Shown one piece after another: positions 40,997-50,334 of a stretch of DNA of 64,000 nucleotides. Every line of letters starts with the position of its first letter. Position 1 is the first letter of the stretch. Below the pieces are notes generated by a model. The model made no database searches and was not told the DNA's origin. It saw only the letters and a program-made list of their open reading frames with translations. The stretch comes from Chitinophaga niabensis (GTDB lineage: Bacteria; Bacteroidota; Bacteroidia; Chitinophagales; Chitinophagaceae). Made by a program: the position numbers and the translations under genes. Location: NCBI RefSeq assembly GCF_039545795.1, contig NZ_CP154260.1, positions 6,763,001 to 6,827,000 on the forward strand, in the 5' to 3' direction.

Positions 40997-41602
40997 ATGA
41001 TATACTGGTTAGACCTTATCGGCACATTCGTATTTGCCATATCCGGCGCACTCGCAGCCTGGGATAAGAAAATGTACCACGATATCTTTGGGGTGAGCTT
41101 TACCGCTTTTGTGACTTCCATTGGTGGTGGTACCCTGCGGGACCTGATCCTGGGGGTAAGACCTGTATGGGTGGGAGATAAGAATTATATAGTGGCCATT
41201 GCCCTGGGAGTATTGGTAACCATCCTTTTTCGCGCACGCCTGCTGCGTTTCCGCCGGTCTATCTTTGTGTTCGATACCATTGGTATTGGTTTTTATACCG
41301 TGATAGGATTACAGAAGGCCTTGTTTTATGGAGTACATCCCTGGGCTGCTGTGATCCTGGGTATGATCTCTGCTATTTTTGGCGGGGTGATCAGGGATAT
41401 GATGGTGAATGAAATACCTTTGATCTTCAGCCGCCAGATCTATGCCACTGCTTGTTTGGCGGGTGCAGCATTATATATCGGGTTGCGTTATGCAGGTGTG
41501 GATGAGGACTGGAACATGGTGGCCAGCATTCTGCTGGTGATCGCCATCCGGTTAACTGCCTTACGTAAAGGCTGGTCTTTACCCTATTTACAGAAAGAAT
41601 AA
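40997..41602 (+). CDS. Trimeric intracellular cation (TRIC) channel family protein
   Basis: A 201-residue membrane protein with about seven hydrophobic helices in two internal repeats, each with a glycine-rich signature: SFTAFVTSIGGGTLRDLILG in the first and MISAIFGGVIRDMM in the second. This is the UPF0126/TRIC family (YadS-like), homotrimeric K+-conducting channels in the studied prokaryotic members. It ends two bases before recQ starts. Confidence 0.92.
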   Translation: MIYWLDLIGTFVFAISGALAAWDKKMYHDIFGVSFTAFVTSIGGGTLRDLILGVRPVWVGDKNYIVAIALGVLVTILFRARLLRFRRSIFVFDTIGIGFYTVIGLQKALFYGVHPWAAVILGMISAIFGGVIRDMMVNEIPLIFSRQIYATACLAGAALYIGLRYAGVDEDWNMVASILLVIAIRLTALRKGWSLPYLQKE

Positions 41603-41604
41603 AC

Positions 41605-43518
41605 ATGTCGTCCGCACTTTCCATATTACAAAAATTCTGGGGGCACCAGCAATTCCGGCCCATGCAGGAAGAGATCATTGCATCTGTGGCCAGTGGCCGG
41701 GATACACTTGCGCTCTTACCTACCGGCGGTGGTAAATCCATTTGCTTCCAGGTGCCGGCTATGATGAACGATGGGCTTTGCATGGTGATCACGCCACTCA
41801 TTGCATTGATGAAAGATCAGGTGGAGAATCTGAACAAAAGAGGTATTCCCGCTTTTGCCATCTATGCCGGCATGCATGCAAAGGATGTGGAGAAAGTGAT
41901 GATCATGGCACGGGAAGGAGAAATAAAGTTCCTCTATGTTTCCCCGGAACGTTTGCAGAGCAGGCGGTTCAGATGGTTCTGTGAAGTACTGCCGGTTAAG
42001 CTCATTGCTGTTGACGAAGCACATTGCATCTCCCAATGGGGTTACGATTTTCGCCCTGCGTATCTGCAGGTGGCCACTATCCGCGAGCTTTTCCCTGAAG
42101 CTCCTATTCTTGCACTAACGGCCACGGCCACACCTAAAGTAAAAGAAGATATTTGCGAGCGCTTGCAACTGGATGACCCGGCTATTTTTGTGAAAAGCTT
42201 TGCACGTGCTAATCTCTCTTACAGCGTAGCGGAAGAAGAAGGTAAACTCACCCGCATCCGCCAGATACTGGACCGTGTACCCGGCAGCGCTATTATTTAT
42301 TGCCGGAACCGCAGGCAAACAAAAGAGATCGCCGGATTACTGAGTAACCAGGGGATCACCGCCAGTTATTATCATGCCGGTTTATCATCTGCAGAACGTA
42401 ATACAAGGCAGGAAGCCTGGATCAATAATGAAATTCGTGTAATGGTATGTACCAATGCTTTTGGCATGGGCATCGATAAACCGGATGTGCGTATGGTGAT
42501 CCATGCGGATGTACCGGATAGTATTGAAGCCTATTACCAGGAAGCGGGCCGTGCGGGAAGGGATGAACAGAAAGCCTATGCCGTACTGTTGTACAAGGAG
42601 AGGGATATTACGGAAATGAAAGAACGGATTGCCCTGCAATTCCCTTCGCTGGAGCAGATCAAAGAAGTTTATCAGGGGGTGGTCAATTACCTGCAGGTAC
42701 CGGTAGGCAGTATAGAAGGGGTGTACTATGATTTTGACATCAATGATTTTGTAAAACGCTTTTCCCTCAATATCACCGTTGCATTCAGCACATTACGTAT
42801 ACTGGAACAGGAAGGTGTATGGCAGCTCAGTGAAAGTATATTCATCCCTTCAAAGCTTGAATTTGTAACCGGCAGGGACCGGTTATATGAATACGAGCAG
42901 CTGAACCCAGCCATGGAACCATTGCTTAAAACATTACTGCGTACTTATGGCGGCATCTTTGATGATGCAGTGCCCATTTTTGAACGGCAGCTGGCTAAGC
43001 TGATGCAGATAGATGAACAGGATGTAGTGCACGACCTGCAGTTGTTACACCGGCAGGCTATTGTGAAATACCAGCCCCGTAAAGACAAACCACAATTGAG
43101 TTTCCTGCAGGAGCGTGTGGCAGTGCAACATCTCACCATTGACCATGCTCTCCTGAAACGCAGGAGGGAAGCCATGGAAGAAAGGATAGAAGCAGTTGCA
43201 CAATACCTGCGTAACCAGGATACCTGCCGTACGCAACAACTGGTGGCTTATTTCGGAGAGAAGGATGCGCTGCCCTGTGGTGTATGTGATGTGTGTGTGA
43301 AGAAACAAAAGGGGGCATTACGGCCTAAGGAGTTCGGGGAACTGGCTACTGCTATCCTGGCTGCACTGCAAACAGAAACTACGATAGAGACATTGATGCA
43401 AAATATAGATGCGCCGGAAGACAGGGTGCTTACCACACTGCAGTTCTTAATTGCGGAGAAATGTGTACTGCGTGATAAAGACGGGGTATTGGTAGCAGTG
43501 AAGGCGCTTAAAGCTTAA
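41605..43518 (+). CDS. recQ: ATP-dependent DNA helicase RecQ
   Basis: A 637-residue 3'-5' helicase. Helicase motifs are LLPTGGGKSICFQVPA (motif I), DEAHCISQWG (motif II and aromatic loop), LALTATATPKV (motif III) and EAGRAGRDEQKA (motif VI). The RQC zinc site appears as Cys in DTCRTQQL and CGVCDVC. The C-terminus holds a winged helix and a short further domain; it is not obviously an intact HRDC. Starts two bases after the TRIC gene. The last codons are duplicated downstream as a 23-bp direct repeat. Confidence 0.95.
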   Translation: MSSALSILQKFWGHQQFRPMQEEIIASVASGRDTLALLPTGGGKSICFQVPAMMNDGLCMVITPLIALMKDQVENLNKRGIPAFAIYAGMHAKDVEKVMIMAREGEIKFLYVSPERLQSRRFRWFCEVLPVKLIAVDEAHCISQWGYDFRPAYLQVATIRELFPEAPILALTATATPKVKEDICERLQLDDPAIFVKSFARANLSYSVAEEEGKLTRIRQILDRVPGSAIIYCRNRRQTKEIAGLLSNQGITASYYHAGLSSAERNTRQEAWINNEIRVMVCTNAFGMGIDKPDVRMVIHADVPDSIEAYYQEAGRAGRDEQKAYAVLLYKERDITEMKERIALQFPSLEQIKEVYQGVVNYLQVPVGSIEGVYYDFDINDFVKRFSLNITVAFSTLRILEQEGVWQLSESIFIPSKLEFVTGRDRLYEYEQLNPAMEPLLKTLLRTYGGIFDDAVPIFERQLAKLMQIDEQDVVHDLQLLHRQAIVKYQPRKDKPQLSFLQERVAVQHLTIDHALLKRRREAMEERIEAVAQYLRNQDTCRTQQLVAYFGEKDALPCGVCDVCVKKQKGALRPKEFGELATAILAALQTETTIETLMQNIDAPEDRVLTTLQFLIAEKCVLRDKDGVLVAVKALKA

Positions 43519-43581
43519 GCCCTTGCTATTGCAGAGAAGTATGCTATAACTCGTAGAAAGTGAAGGCGCTTAAAGCTTAAG
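43497..43581 (+). repeat. 23-bp perfect direct repeat at the recQ 3' end
   Basis: AGTGAAGGCGCTTAAAGC plus CTTAAG-type tail occurs at 43497-43519, where it encodes the last residues and stop of recQ, and again at 43559-43581, where it forms the left arm of the recQ terminator. The two copies are 62 bases apart. Confidence 0.85.
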
Positions 43582-43597
43582 TTAAAGCACCTTCACT
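43559..43597. terminator. Terminator between recQ and the Gfo/Idh oxidoreductase
   Basis: Arms AGTGAAGG-x-GCTT and AAGC-x-CCTTCACT pair around an A/T-rich loop. It can serve the converging recQ and oxidoreductase genes. The left arm is the second copy of the recQ-end repeat. Confidence 0.65.
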
Positions 43598-43604
43598 GTG
43601 AATA

Positions 43605-44651
43605 TTAAAGTGTAATAACCTTTCCTTCCTTGCTGCTCTTAAATGCAGCTTCGATCACCTTCACTACGTTCAATCCATCCTCTCCTGTTACCGGGTTTGG
43701 TTTACCTTCTCTTATAGCAGCATAAATGCCCTGATAATAATCCAGGTAGTTACCGTTTACAGAAGGCAGGAATTCTTTCACTGCAACACCGTTTTTCTCT
43801 GTATGAAGTAACCCCCATTCTGCAGGCGTTTCTGCTCCCCAATCCGGTGTATCAGGTAACACACCTTTCATGAGCAGTGCTTCCTGCACATCGGATTTTG
43901 ATTTAATGAAAGAGCCTTTCCTTCCGTGGAGGAGATATGCCGGCAGGGCTTCCCTTACCAGGTAAGAAGATTTAAGGCGTACACGTAACTGATCGTAATA
44001 CAGCAGCAGTTCAAAGTAATCATCTACTACAGAATCTTTACGAATGATGCGGACATCGCCAAATACAGACTTCGGCATACCGAAAATAGTCAGTGCCTGG
44101 TCTATCAGATGGGAACCCAGGTCGTACAAAGCACCAGTACCATTATTGGCTACTTCTTTATGTGCCTTGTAACTGAGTTCTTCTTTAAAGCGGTCGTAGT
44201 GAAATTCCACTTCCAGTACATCGCCTAATAATCCTTCCTGTACTACTTTCTTCACGATCTTATAATCACTATCATACCGGCGGTTCTGGTAAACACTCAG
44301 CAAAAGTTTCTTGGAGGCTGCGAGTTGCAACAGTTCTTCACCTTCTGCTGTGGTAACGGTGAAAGGCTTTTCCACGATCACATGTTTACCAGCCAGCAAA
44401 GCAGCTTTTGCATATTCGTAATGGGTATGATTGGGAGTGTTCACCACAATCAGTTCCAGGGACGCGTCCTTAAACAGATCGGTTACCGCTCCGTAGATCT
44501 TTACGTACGGATAACGCTGTTGGGTGAGATGTTTGCTGCGTTCTACTACTGCAGTCAGTTCAAATCCCGGGTGCACATGTATAAAAGGTGCATGGAAAGC
44601 GTAACCGCTGTGGCCATAGGAGCATAGGCCTGTTTTGATCGGAGATGCCAT
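43605..44651 (-). CDS. Gfo/Idh/MocA family NAD(P)-dependent oxidoreductase
   Basis: A 348-residue oxidoreductase with an N-terminal Rossmann domain (GLCSYGHSGYAFHAPFIH, then VIVEKPFTVTTAEGEELL with the conserved Lys) and a C-terminal alpha/beta domain with LYDLGSHLIDQAL, where His and Asp-like positions serve catalysis. Such enzymes act on sugars, inositol or related polyols; the substrate is not decidable. Last gene of the ten-gene minus-strand run. Confidence 0.92.
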   Translation of the reverse strand: MASPIKTGLCSYGHSGYAFHAPFIHVHPGFELTAVVERSKHLTQQRYPYVKIYGAVTDLFKDASLELIVVNTPNHTHYEYAKAALLAGKHVIVEKPFTVTTAEGEELLQLAASKKLLLSVYQNRRYDSDYKIVKKVVQEGLLGDVLEVEFHYDRFKEELSYKAHKEVANNGTGALYDLGSHLIDQALTIFGMPKSVFGDVRIIRKDSVVDDYFELLLYYDQLRVRLKSSYLVREALPAYLLHGRKGSFIKSKSDVQEALLMKGVLPDTPDWGAETPAEWGLLHTEKNGVAVKEFLPSVNGNYLDYYQGIYAAIREGKPNPVTGEDGLNVVKVIEAAFKSSKEGKVITL

Positions 44652-44682
44652 AATAATTATTTTATCGGATTACCATTTCGTT

Positions 44683-46242
44683 TTAAAACCAGCTTGTTCC
44701 TTTCTTCTTACTACGGCCACCTAAACCTAATGCCCCCAGTAAACTGCGGGTGATCACGTTAGCTGCGGTACGGCCTACCTGGCGTGCAGCAGAGCTGCTC
44801 ATCATGGTTTCCAGCAGACCTTTCTCTTCTTTCGCTTTACCTTTTTTGGCGGGAGCCGCTTCTTCTTCCTGTTTACTTTTTTCCGCAGCTTCTTCCAGTT
44901 TGGCATTCAGGATCTCGTAAGCGCTTTCACTATCTATCTCCTGGTTGTATTTTTTAACCAGTTTGGAAGCATTCACCAATGTATCTATTTCCGCATCACT
45001 CAATATATCCATACGGGAACGCGGCGCTACCAGCATTGTTGCAGCCAGCGGCGTAGGTGTGCCTTTTTCACTGAGGCAGGTTACCAATGCTTCCCCAATC
45101 CCTATCTGGGTAAGGAGTTCGTCTGTTTTATAGAAATCAGACAACGGATAGTTCTCTGCTGTTTGTTTAATGGATTTACGGTCATTGGCAGTAAAGGCAC
45201 GCAGTGCATGTTGTACTTTCAGGCCTAACTGGCCCAATACGGAAGGAGGTACATCCATCGGGTTTTGCGTACAGAAGAAAATACCCACACCTTTTGAACG
45301 GATCAGTTTGATGATGGTTTCAATCTGTTGCAGCAATGCATCACTGGCTTCCTGGAAGATCAGGTGCGCTTCATCTATGAACATCACCAGCTTCGGTTTA
45401 TCCAGATCACCTTCTTCAGGGAGGCTGGCATACAGTTCCGCCAGCAGGCTGAGCATGAAAGTAGAGAAGAGTTTAGGCCTGTCCTGCAGGTCCGTAACCC
45501 GTACGATGGAGATCTTGCCACGTCCGTCATCGCTGATGTGCATGAGATCATCTACTTCAAACGACCGCTCTCCAAAGAATATTTCTGCACCCTGTTGTTC
45601 CAGCTCTATCACCTTGCGCAGGATAGTGCCGGTAGAGGTAGTGGAGATCTTACCGTAATCTTTTTCCAGCTCCTTTTTACCTTCATCACTTACATACTGC
45701 AATACCTTTTTGAAATCCTTCAGGTCCAGTAAAGGCAGTTTGTTATCATCGCAGTACTTGAAAACCATGGCCACGAATCCGGATTGCGTATCGTTCAGTT
45801 CCAGTATTTTGGATAATAACACGGGGCCGAATTCGCTGACCGTGGCCCGCAGGCGGGCACCTTTCTCATTGCTGAGCGTCAGTAATTCTACCGGATAGGC
45901 AGCGGGTTTATAAGTACCGCCTATTTTAGCATACCGCTCTTCTATTTTTGGATTGGAGGCGCCTGCTGCGGCAATTCCGCTGAGGTCTCCTTTGATATCC
46001 ATGAGCATAACAGGTACACTGGCATCGCTTAAACCTTCTGCGATCACCTGCAGGGTTTTGGTTTTACCGGTACCTGTGGCGCCTGCTATAAGGCCGTGGC
46101 GGTTTAATGTTTTTAAGGGAAGCAGTACATCTGCGCCGGACACTACTTCACCATTCAGCATGGCGCAGCCCAGTTTGAAATGTTCTCCTTTAAAGGTGTA
46201 ACCGTTCCGGATGTATTCGAGAAATGCTTCTTGATTTGCCAT
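44683..46242 (-). CDS. HerA-like helicase/ATPase (DUF853, YjgR type)
   Basis: A 519-residue ATPase of the HerA/FtsK superfamily. Walker A is AGATGTGKTKTL (about 53-64), Walker B is KLVMFIDEAHLIFQEA (about 290), and FFCTQNPMDVPPSVLGQLGLK follows. This is the YjgR/DUF853 subfamily; its role in DNA processing or translocation is not established. A Lys/Glu/Ala-rich linker near residues 440-470 precedes a conserved C-terminal tail with RQVGRTAANVITRSLLGALGLG. It sits 31 bases upstream of the Gfo/Idh gene. Confidence 0.9.
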   Translation of the reverse strand: MANQEAFLEYIRNGYTFKGEHFKLGCAMLNGEVVSGADVLLPLKTLNRHGLIAGATGTGKTKTLQVIAEGLSDASVPVMLMDIKGDLSGIAAAGASNPKIEERYAKIGGTYKPAAYPVELLTLSNEKGARLRATVSEFGPVLLSKILELNDTQSGFVAMVFKYCDDNKLPLLDLKDFKKVLQYVSDEGKKELEKDYGKISTTSTGTILRKVIELEQQGAEIFFGERSFEVDDLMHISDDGRGKISIVRVTDLQDRPKLFSTFMLSLLAELYASLPEEGDLDKPKLVMFIDEAHLIFQEASDALLQQIETIIKLIRSKGVGIFFCTQNPMDVPPSVLGQLGLKVQHALRAFTANDRKSIKQTAENYPLSDFYKTDELLTQIGIGEALVTCLSEKGTPTPLAATMLVAPRSRMDILSDAEIDTLVNASKLVKKYNQEIDSESAYEILNAKLEEAAEKSKQEEEAAPAKKGKAKEEKGLLETMMSSSAARQVGRTAANVITRSLLGALGLGGRSKKKGTSWF

Positions 46243-46279
46243 GGTGGGTTATTTATTACTGATCCAAGATATGAAAAAC

Positions 46280-46723
46280 CTATTCCTCTTTCAAGAGGCC
46301 TTTAGCATCCTGGATGCTCTTCAGCATCAGTGTTTTTACTTCGCTGATCTTCTTCTCTTCTGCTTCCAGGTAAGCTTTTTTCTCGGCCATGCTCTTACCC
46401 TGCATCTGCATATCATATGCATGCATCCAGGTGTTCATGGCATTGTTGGCACTGTCCAGTAAAACGCCGGCTGCCGTATAGGTATCTGCATTGGCTTTCT
46501 TCTTTTGCAGGCTGTCCGTTACTTCTGTTACACGGGTTTTAAGACGGCGGATCACCATCATCTTAGCCATTCCTTCATCATGGATGTTCATCACCACACC
46601 GGAAAGAGAGTCTACTGCTAAGGAATCTTTGATAGCAGTGTCATCCTGGGCAGGACCTTTGTTGCTGCCCTGGCATGCAGCCAGGCTTATCAATAAGGCA
46701 ACGGGTAAAATGTATTTATACAT
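46280..46723 (-). CDS. Small coiled-coil lipoprotein
   Basis: A 147-residue protein with a lipoprotein signal peptide (LLISLAAC, Cys17 as lipidation site), a short linker and then a long amphipathic helical region rich in Lys, Glu, Met and Ala from about residue 45 to the end. There is no domain I recognise. It should be tethered to the inner leaflet of the outer membrane or be surface-exposed. It lies between the MBL hydrolase and the HerA-like gene on the same strand. Confidence 0.82.
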   Translation of the reverse strand: MYKYILPVALLISLAACQGSNKGPAQDDTAIKDSLAVDSLSGVVMNIHDEGMAKMMVIRRLKTRVTEVTDSLQKKKANADTYTAAGVLLDSANNAMNTWMHAYDMQMQGKSMAEKKAYLEAEEKKISEVKTLMLKSIQDAKGLLKEE

Positions 46724-46741
46724 AAGGTATGATTTTTAGAA

Positions 46742-47581
46742 TTAAAGGGCACTTAGCGGAAATGATTCTTTCAGCCGGATACCTTTTTCGGTGGACTGTA
46801 AGATACCACATTCGTTAACGGGATCATGTTCAAAATAGAGTACGTATTGCCTTTCGTTCGCTTCCGTAAGGAAACGCTTTTTCTCTTCCAGCGTAGTCAG
46901 CGGGAACATATCATATGCCATCACATAGGGTAATGGAATATGTGCGGCAGAGGGCAGCAGGTCTGCCATATAAATGATGGTATGACCATTGTAGCGGATC
47001 TCCGGCAGCATCATGGCATCCGTATGCCCGTAGGCAAAACGTACACGGATGTGGTCTGAAAAAGAAACGCCATCGTGCTGGTCTATAAATTTCAGCTGTC
47101 CGCTTTTTTCAATGGGCAGGATATTTTCTTTCAGGAAAGATGCTTTCTCCCGGTCGTTGGGACTTACAGCCCATTTCCAGTGTGCGGCATTGCTCCAGTA
47201 ATGTGCATTTTTGAAGGCAGGCACCAGGTGATCTCCTTCCCGTTCAATACTTCCGCCGCAATGGTCGAAGTGAAGATGGGTAAGGAATACATCCGTGATA
47301 TCGTTGCGGTGATAACCTGCAGCGGCCAATGACTTGTCCAGCGTATCATCCCCATGGAGATAATAGTGGCTGAAGAACTTATCGTCCTGCTTATTACCGA
47401 TACCGTTATCGATCAGGATAAGGCGGTTGCCATCTTCCACCAGCAGGCAGCGCATGGCCCAGGTGCACATATTATTCTCGTCCGGCGGATTCAGTTTCTG
47501 CCACATGGTTTTAGGCACTACGCCAAACATGGCGCCCCCGTCAAGTTTAAATAATCCGGTATTAATTGTGAAGAGCTTCAT
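46742..47581 (-). CDS. MBL-fold metallo-hydrolase
   Basis: A 279-residue metallo-beta-lactamase-fold enzyme. The zinc motif is HLHFDHCGGS (about 107-116), with further ligands His in FAYGHTDAM, and Asp/His near IYMADLLP and YFEHDPV. The closest named groups are quorum-quenching lactonase-like and glyoxalase-like hydrolases; the substrate is unknown. Its start overlaps the end of the MFS transporter gene by 20 bases, so the two are translationally linked. Confidence 0.9.
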   Translation of the reverse strand: MKLFTINTGLFKLDGGAMFGVVPKTMWQKLNPPDENNMCTWAMRCLLVEDGNRLILIDNGIGNKQDDKFFSHYYLHGDDTLDKSLAAAGYHRNDITDVFLTHLHFDHCGGSIEREGDHLVPAFKNAHYWSNAAHWKWAVSPNDREKASFLKENILPIEKSGQLKFIDQHDGVSFSDHIRVRFAYGHTDAMMLPEIRYNGHTIIYMADLLPSAAHIPLPYVMAYDMFPLTTLEEKKRFLTEANERQYVLYFEHDPVNECGILQSTEKGIRLKESFPLSAL

Positions 47582-48869
47582 GTTTTGCTAATCTACGTTG
47601 TTTATCTAAAGCAGAAAAAAGCCAGATAAGCCCGATGGAGAAAAAGCCTATCAGTACCAGTACAGAATTACGCATGCTGCCGGAGACGTGGTCTATCCAG
47701 CCAAAGCTGAACAGCCCTATCACGATCGCGAACTTTTCTGTTACATCGTAGTAACTGAAGAAGGAGGTGGTATCCTTTGTTTCCGGGATCAGCTTTGCAT
47801 ATGTAGAACGGCTCAGTGATTGGATGCCACCCATCACCAGGCCTACCAATACGGCCAAGAGATAGAATTGCATTTCTGTTTGAACGTAATAAGCACATAG
47901 GCAAACTCCTATCCACAGCAGCACGGTTAAGATCAATATATTGAAGTTACCATATCTTTCAGACAACCGGGCCATGCCCCATGCGCCAAGGATTGCTACG
48001 AGCTGGATCAGCACCACGCAGGCAATCAGGTTACTGCTTTCCATTTTCAGTTCTTTACTCGCAAAAATGGTGGCTACCATCATCACGGTTTGTACACCCA
48101 TGCTATAAAAGAAGAAGGCCCGCAAATATCTTTTCAGTACGGGCATTACACGTACCTGTGCATAAACTTTCTTCAGTTCAATGAACCCTTCCGTAAATAC
48201 GTTTTTGGAATGCTGGTCTACAGCAGGCAGGGATTTAGGCAGCCTTTTGAAGGAGATCTGTGCGAAACCCAGCCACCATATACCTACGAGGAGAAAAGTG
48301 ATCCGTACGGCCATTGCATCATCTATTCCAAATGGTTTGATCAATACGATGGCAAACCCGATCAATTGTAACAATACACTGCCAATATATCCAAAGGAGT
48401 AACCACGGGCACTCACCCTGTCCCTGTATTCTACGGGTGCTATTTCAGGAAGATAGGAATTATAAAACACCAGTCCTCCACAATACCCAATGGCAGCCAG
48501 TATAAAACAGATGGTGCCATATTCTATGGTATCTTTTGTGAAGAAATACAGTGCTCCGCAGGAGATGGCGCCTACATAACAAAAGAACCGAAGGAAATTC
48601 TTTTTATTACCGCGGGTATCTGCAATAGAGGATAAGATAGGAAGACTGATGGCTATCAGGAGATAGGCAAAAGACAGCGCATAGTCGAACAATACGGAAT
48701 TCTTGATGGAATATCCGAAGAAGCTGACAATGTCTCCACCGAATTTTGCCTCCGTTACACCAATAAAGTATATCGGGAAGAAGGTGGTGGTGATCACCAG
48801 GTTGTACACGGAATTGGCCCAGTCGTACATGGCCCATCCATTAATGACTTTTTTGTTCGGCAAGCTCAT
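47562..48869 (-). CDS. MFS transporter, UMF1/Atg22-like family
   Basis: A 435-residue membrane protein with about twelve hydrophobic helices. The N-terminal signature WAMYDWANSVYN identifies the UMF1 family, which is related to the vacuolar amino-acid effluxer Atg22. The start is ATG 48869 (N-terminus SLPNKKVINGW) because the longer frame from 48926 runs back to the previous gene's stop. It is translated between the ABC ATPase and the MBL hydrolase. Transport of amino acids or small organic compounds is a family guess. Confidence 0.9.
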   Translation of the reverse strand: MSLPNKKVINGWAMYDWANSVYNLVITTTFFPIYFIGVTEAKFGGDIVSFFGYSIKNSVLFDYALSFAYLLIAISLPILSSIADTRGNKKNFLRFFCYVGAISCGALYFFTKDTIEYGTICFILAAIGYCGGLVFYNSYLPEIAPVEYRDRVSARGYSFGYIGSVLLQLIGFAIVLIKPFGIDDAMAVRITFLLVGIWWLGFAQISFKRLPKSLPAVDQHSKNVFTEGFIELKKVYAQVRVMPVLKRYLRAFFFYSMGVQTVMMVATIFASKELKMESSNLIACVVLIQLVAILGAWGMARLSERYGNFNILILTVLLWIGVCLCAYYVQTEMQFYLLAVLVGLVMGGIQSLSRSTYAKLIPETKDTTSFFSYYDVTEKFAIVIGLFSFGWIDHVSGSMRNSVLVLIGFFSIGLIWLFSALDKQRRLAKHEALHN

Positions 48870-48925
48870 AGGTTGTGCAGTTACATGAATTAAAAATCCG
48901 CCTGCAAAATACCATTTGCGAGGCA

Positions 48926-49546
48926 CTACTTATAGTCTGTAATATGAATTCTTTCTTTACAAAAACCGTATTCTGCTTCTTCGTTTGAGCTCACAATCAC
49001 CATGCGGTTGCTGCAATATTTGCTGATCAGTTGCTGATAAAGGCTTACGCCGTCTGCATCCAGGTTGGTGCATGGCTCATCCAGCAGGAGTACGGGAACG
49101 TCTGAAAAAATGGCGAGGGCCAGCCTTGCCCGTTGTTTCATGCCGGAGGAAAAATTGCGTACCTGTTTGTGCCAGGCTTTTTCCAGGCCAACGGTCTGAG
49201 CAATTTCTTTTGATGTTAAGCCAGGGAGAAAAGATTTGAAATGGAGATGGAACCCGAAACATTCTTCCAGGGTAAATTCTTCCACCAGCTCAAGGTATGG
49301 CGCTACGATGGCGCTATGGCGGAAGAACTGGTCCTGCGGAAGGATTTTCCCTTCCGCTGATTGATATTCGATACTGCCTTCACTGTGATGGTGATGGCCG
49401 CTGATGATCTGGAGCAATGTAGATTTGCCGGAACCGTTGGCCCCGAGTATGGCGTAATGTCCAGTACCGGTAAATGTAAAGGAGAAACGACGGAAGATCC
49501 AGTCGTAATTATATCGCTTTCCTACCTGGTTAAGCGAGATCGTCAT
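48926..49546 (-). CDS. Stand-alone ABC transporter ATP-binding protein
   Basis: A 206-residue single nucleotide-binding domain. Walker A is LGANGSGKSTLLQ (about 35-47), the signature is FSSGMKQRARLALA, and Walker B is VLLLDEPCTNLD. There is no membrane domain and no permease gene adjacent. It overlaps lpxA by 17 bases at its 5' end, an arrangement I recall from other Bacteroidota, so it is co-translated with lipid A genes; a role in envelope transport is inference. Confidence 0.9.
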   Translation of the reverse strand: MTISLNQVGKRYNYDWIFRRFSFTFTGTGHYAILGANGSGKSTLLQIISGHHHHSEGSIEYQSAEGKILPQDQFFRHSAIVAPYLELVEEFTLEECFGFHLHFKSFLPGLTSKEIAQTVGLEKAWHKQVRNFSSGMKQRARLALAIFSDVPVLLLDEPCTNLDADGVSLYQQLISKYCSNRMVIVSSNEEAEYGFCKERIHITDYK

Positions 49547-50330
49547 TTGCCCTTGTACTATATCCTCTCATAATGCCGCGGCCGGAATCGCGGATGAAGG
49601 AGAGTATTTCATCTCTTTCATCTGTGGCCGGGAATTCGGCTTCTATGATACGGATAGCTTTGGAAATATTGTTTCCTTTAACGAAGAGGATACGATAGAT
49701 ATCCAGGATGTGATTGATCTTTTCCAGGGTAAAACCTCTGCGTTTCAGTCCTACGGAGTTTACACCCACATAGGAGAGGGGTTCGCGGGCAGCTTTAACA
49801 TAGGGTGGCACATCTTTGCGTACCAGCGAACCGCCGGTCACAAAAGCATGGTTGCCTATTTTACAGAATTGCTGAACAGCTACCATACCTGCCAGCACCA
49901 CATGGTCGCCCACGGTGATATGCCCTGCGAGGGTAGTATTGTTAGAGAAAACGCAATTGTTACCAACATGGCAATCGTGTGCAATATGGCTGTAAGCCAT
50001 GATCAGGCAGTTGTCGCCAATGATGGTTTTCAAACGATCTTTTGTACCACGGTTGATGGTCACATATTCGCGGATAGTAGTATTATTTCCTATTTCCACG
50101 CTGGTGTCCTCGCCTTCAAATTTGAGGTCCTGTGGAATCGCAGAGATAACAGCTCCGGGGAAGATGCGGCAGTTTTTGCCGATACGGGCGCCTTCCATGA
50201 TGGTCACATTGGAGCCGATCCAGGTGCCTTCCCCGATCTCAACATTCTTATGAATAACGGTAAACGGATCGATCTTTACATTGGGCGCAACTTTGGCGTC
50301 CGGATGAATGTAAGTGAGCGGATGAATCAT
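49530..50330 (-). CDS. lpxA: UDP-N-acetylglucosamine O-acyltransferase LpxA
   Basis: A 266-residue left-handed beta-helix acyltransferase, the first step of lipid A synthesis. Hexapeptide repeats run through the first two thirds (for example GEGTWIGSNVTIMEGARIG), with the catalytic-region His in AYSHIAHDCHVGNN. The C-terminal helical part carries EPLSYVGVNSVGLKRRGF. The start is ATG 50330, four bases after the lpxC-fabZ stop; a longer frame from 50366 would overlap that gene. It overlaps the ABC ATPase gene downstream. Confidence 0.95.
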   Translation of the reverse strand: MIHPLTYIHPDAKVAPNVKIDPFTVIHKNVEIGEGTWIGSNVTIMEGARIGKNCRIFPGAVISAIPQDLKFEGEDTSVEIGNNTTIREYVTINRGTKDRLKTIIGDNCLIMAYSHIAHDCHVGNNCVFSNNTTLAGHITVGDHVVLAGMVAVQQFCKIGNHAFVTGGSLVRKDVPPYVKAAREPLSYVGVNSVGLKRRGFTLEKINHILDIYRILFVKGNNISKAIRIIEAEFPATDERDEILSFIRDSGRGIMRGYSTRANDDLA

Positions 50331-50334
50331 GCTG

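Noticed and set aside
48870..48926. Longer MFS transporter start at 48926
   Set aside because: It would begin at the previous gene's stop; the family N-terminus begins at 48869.
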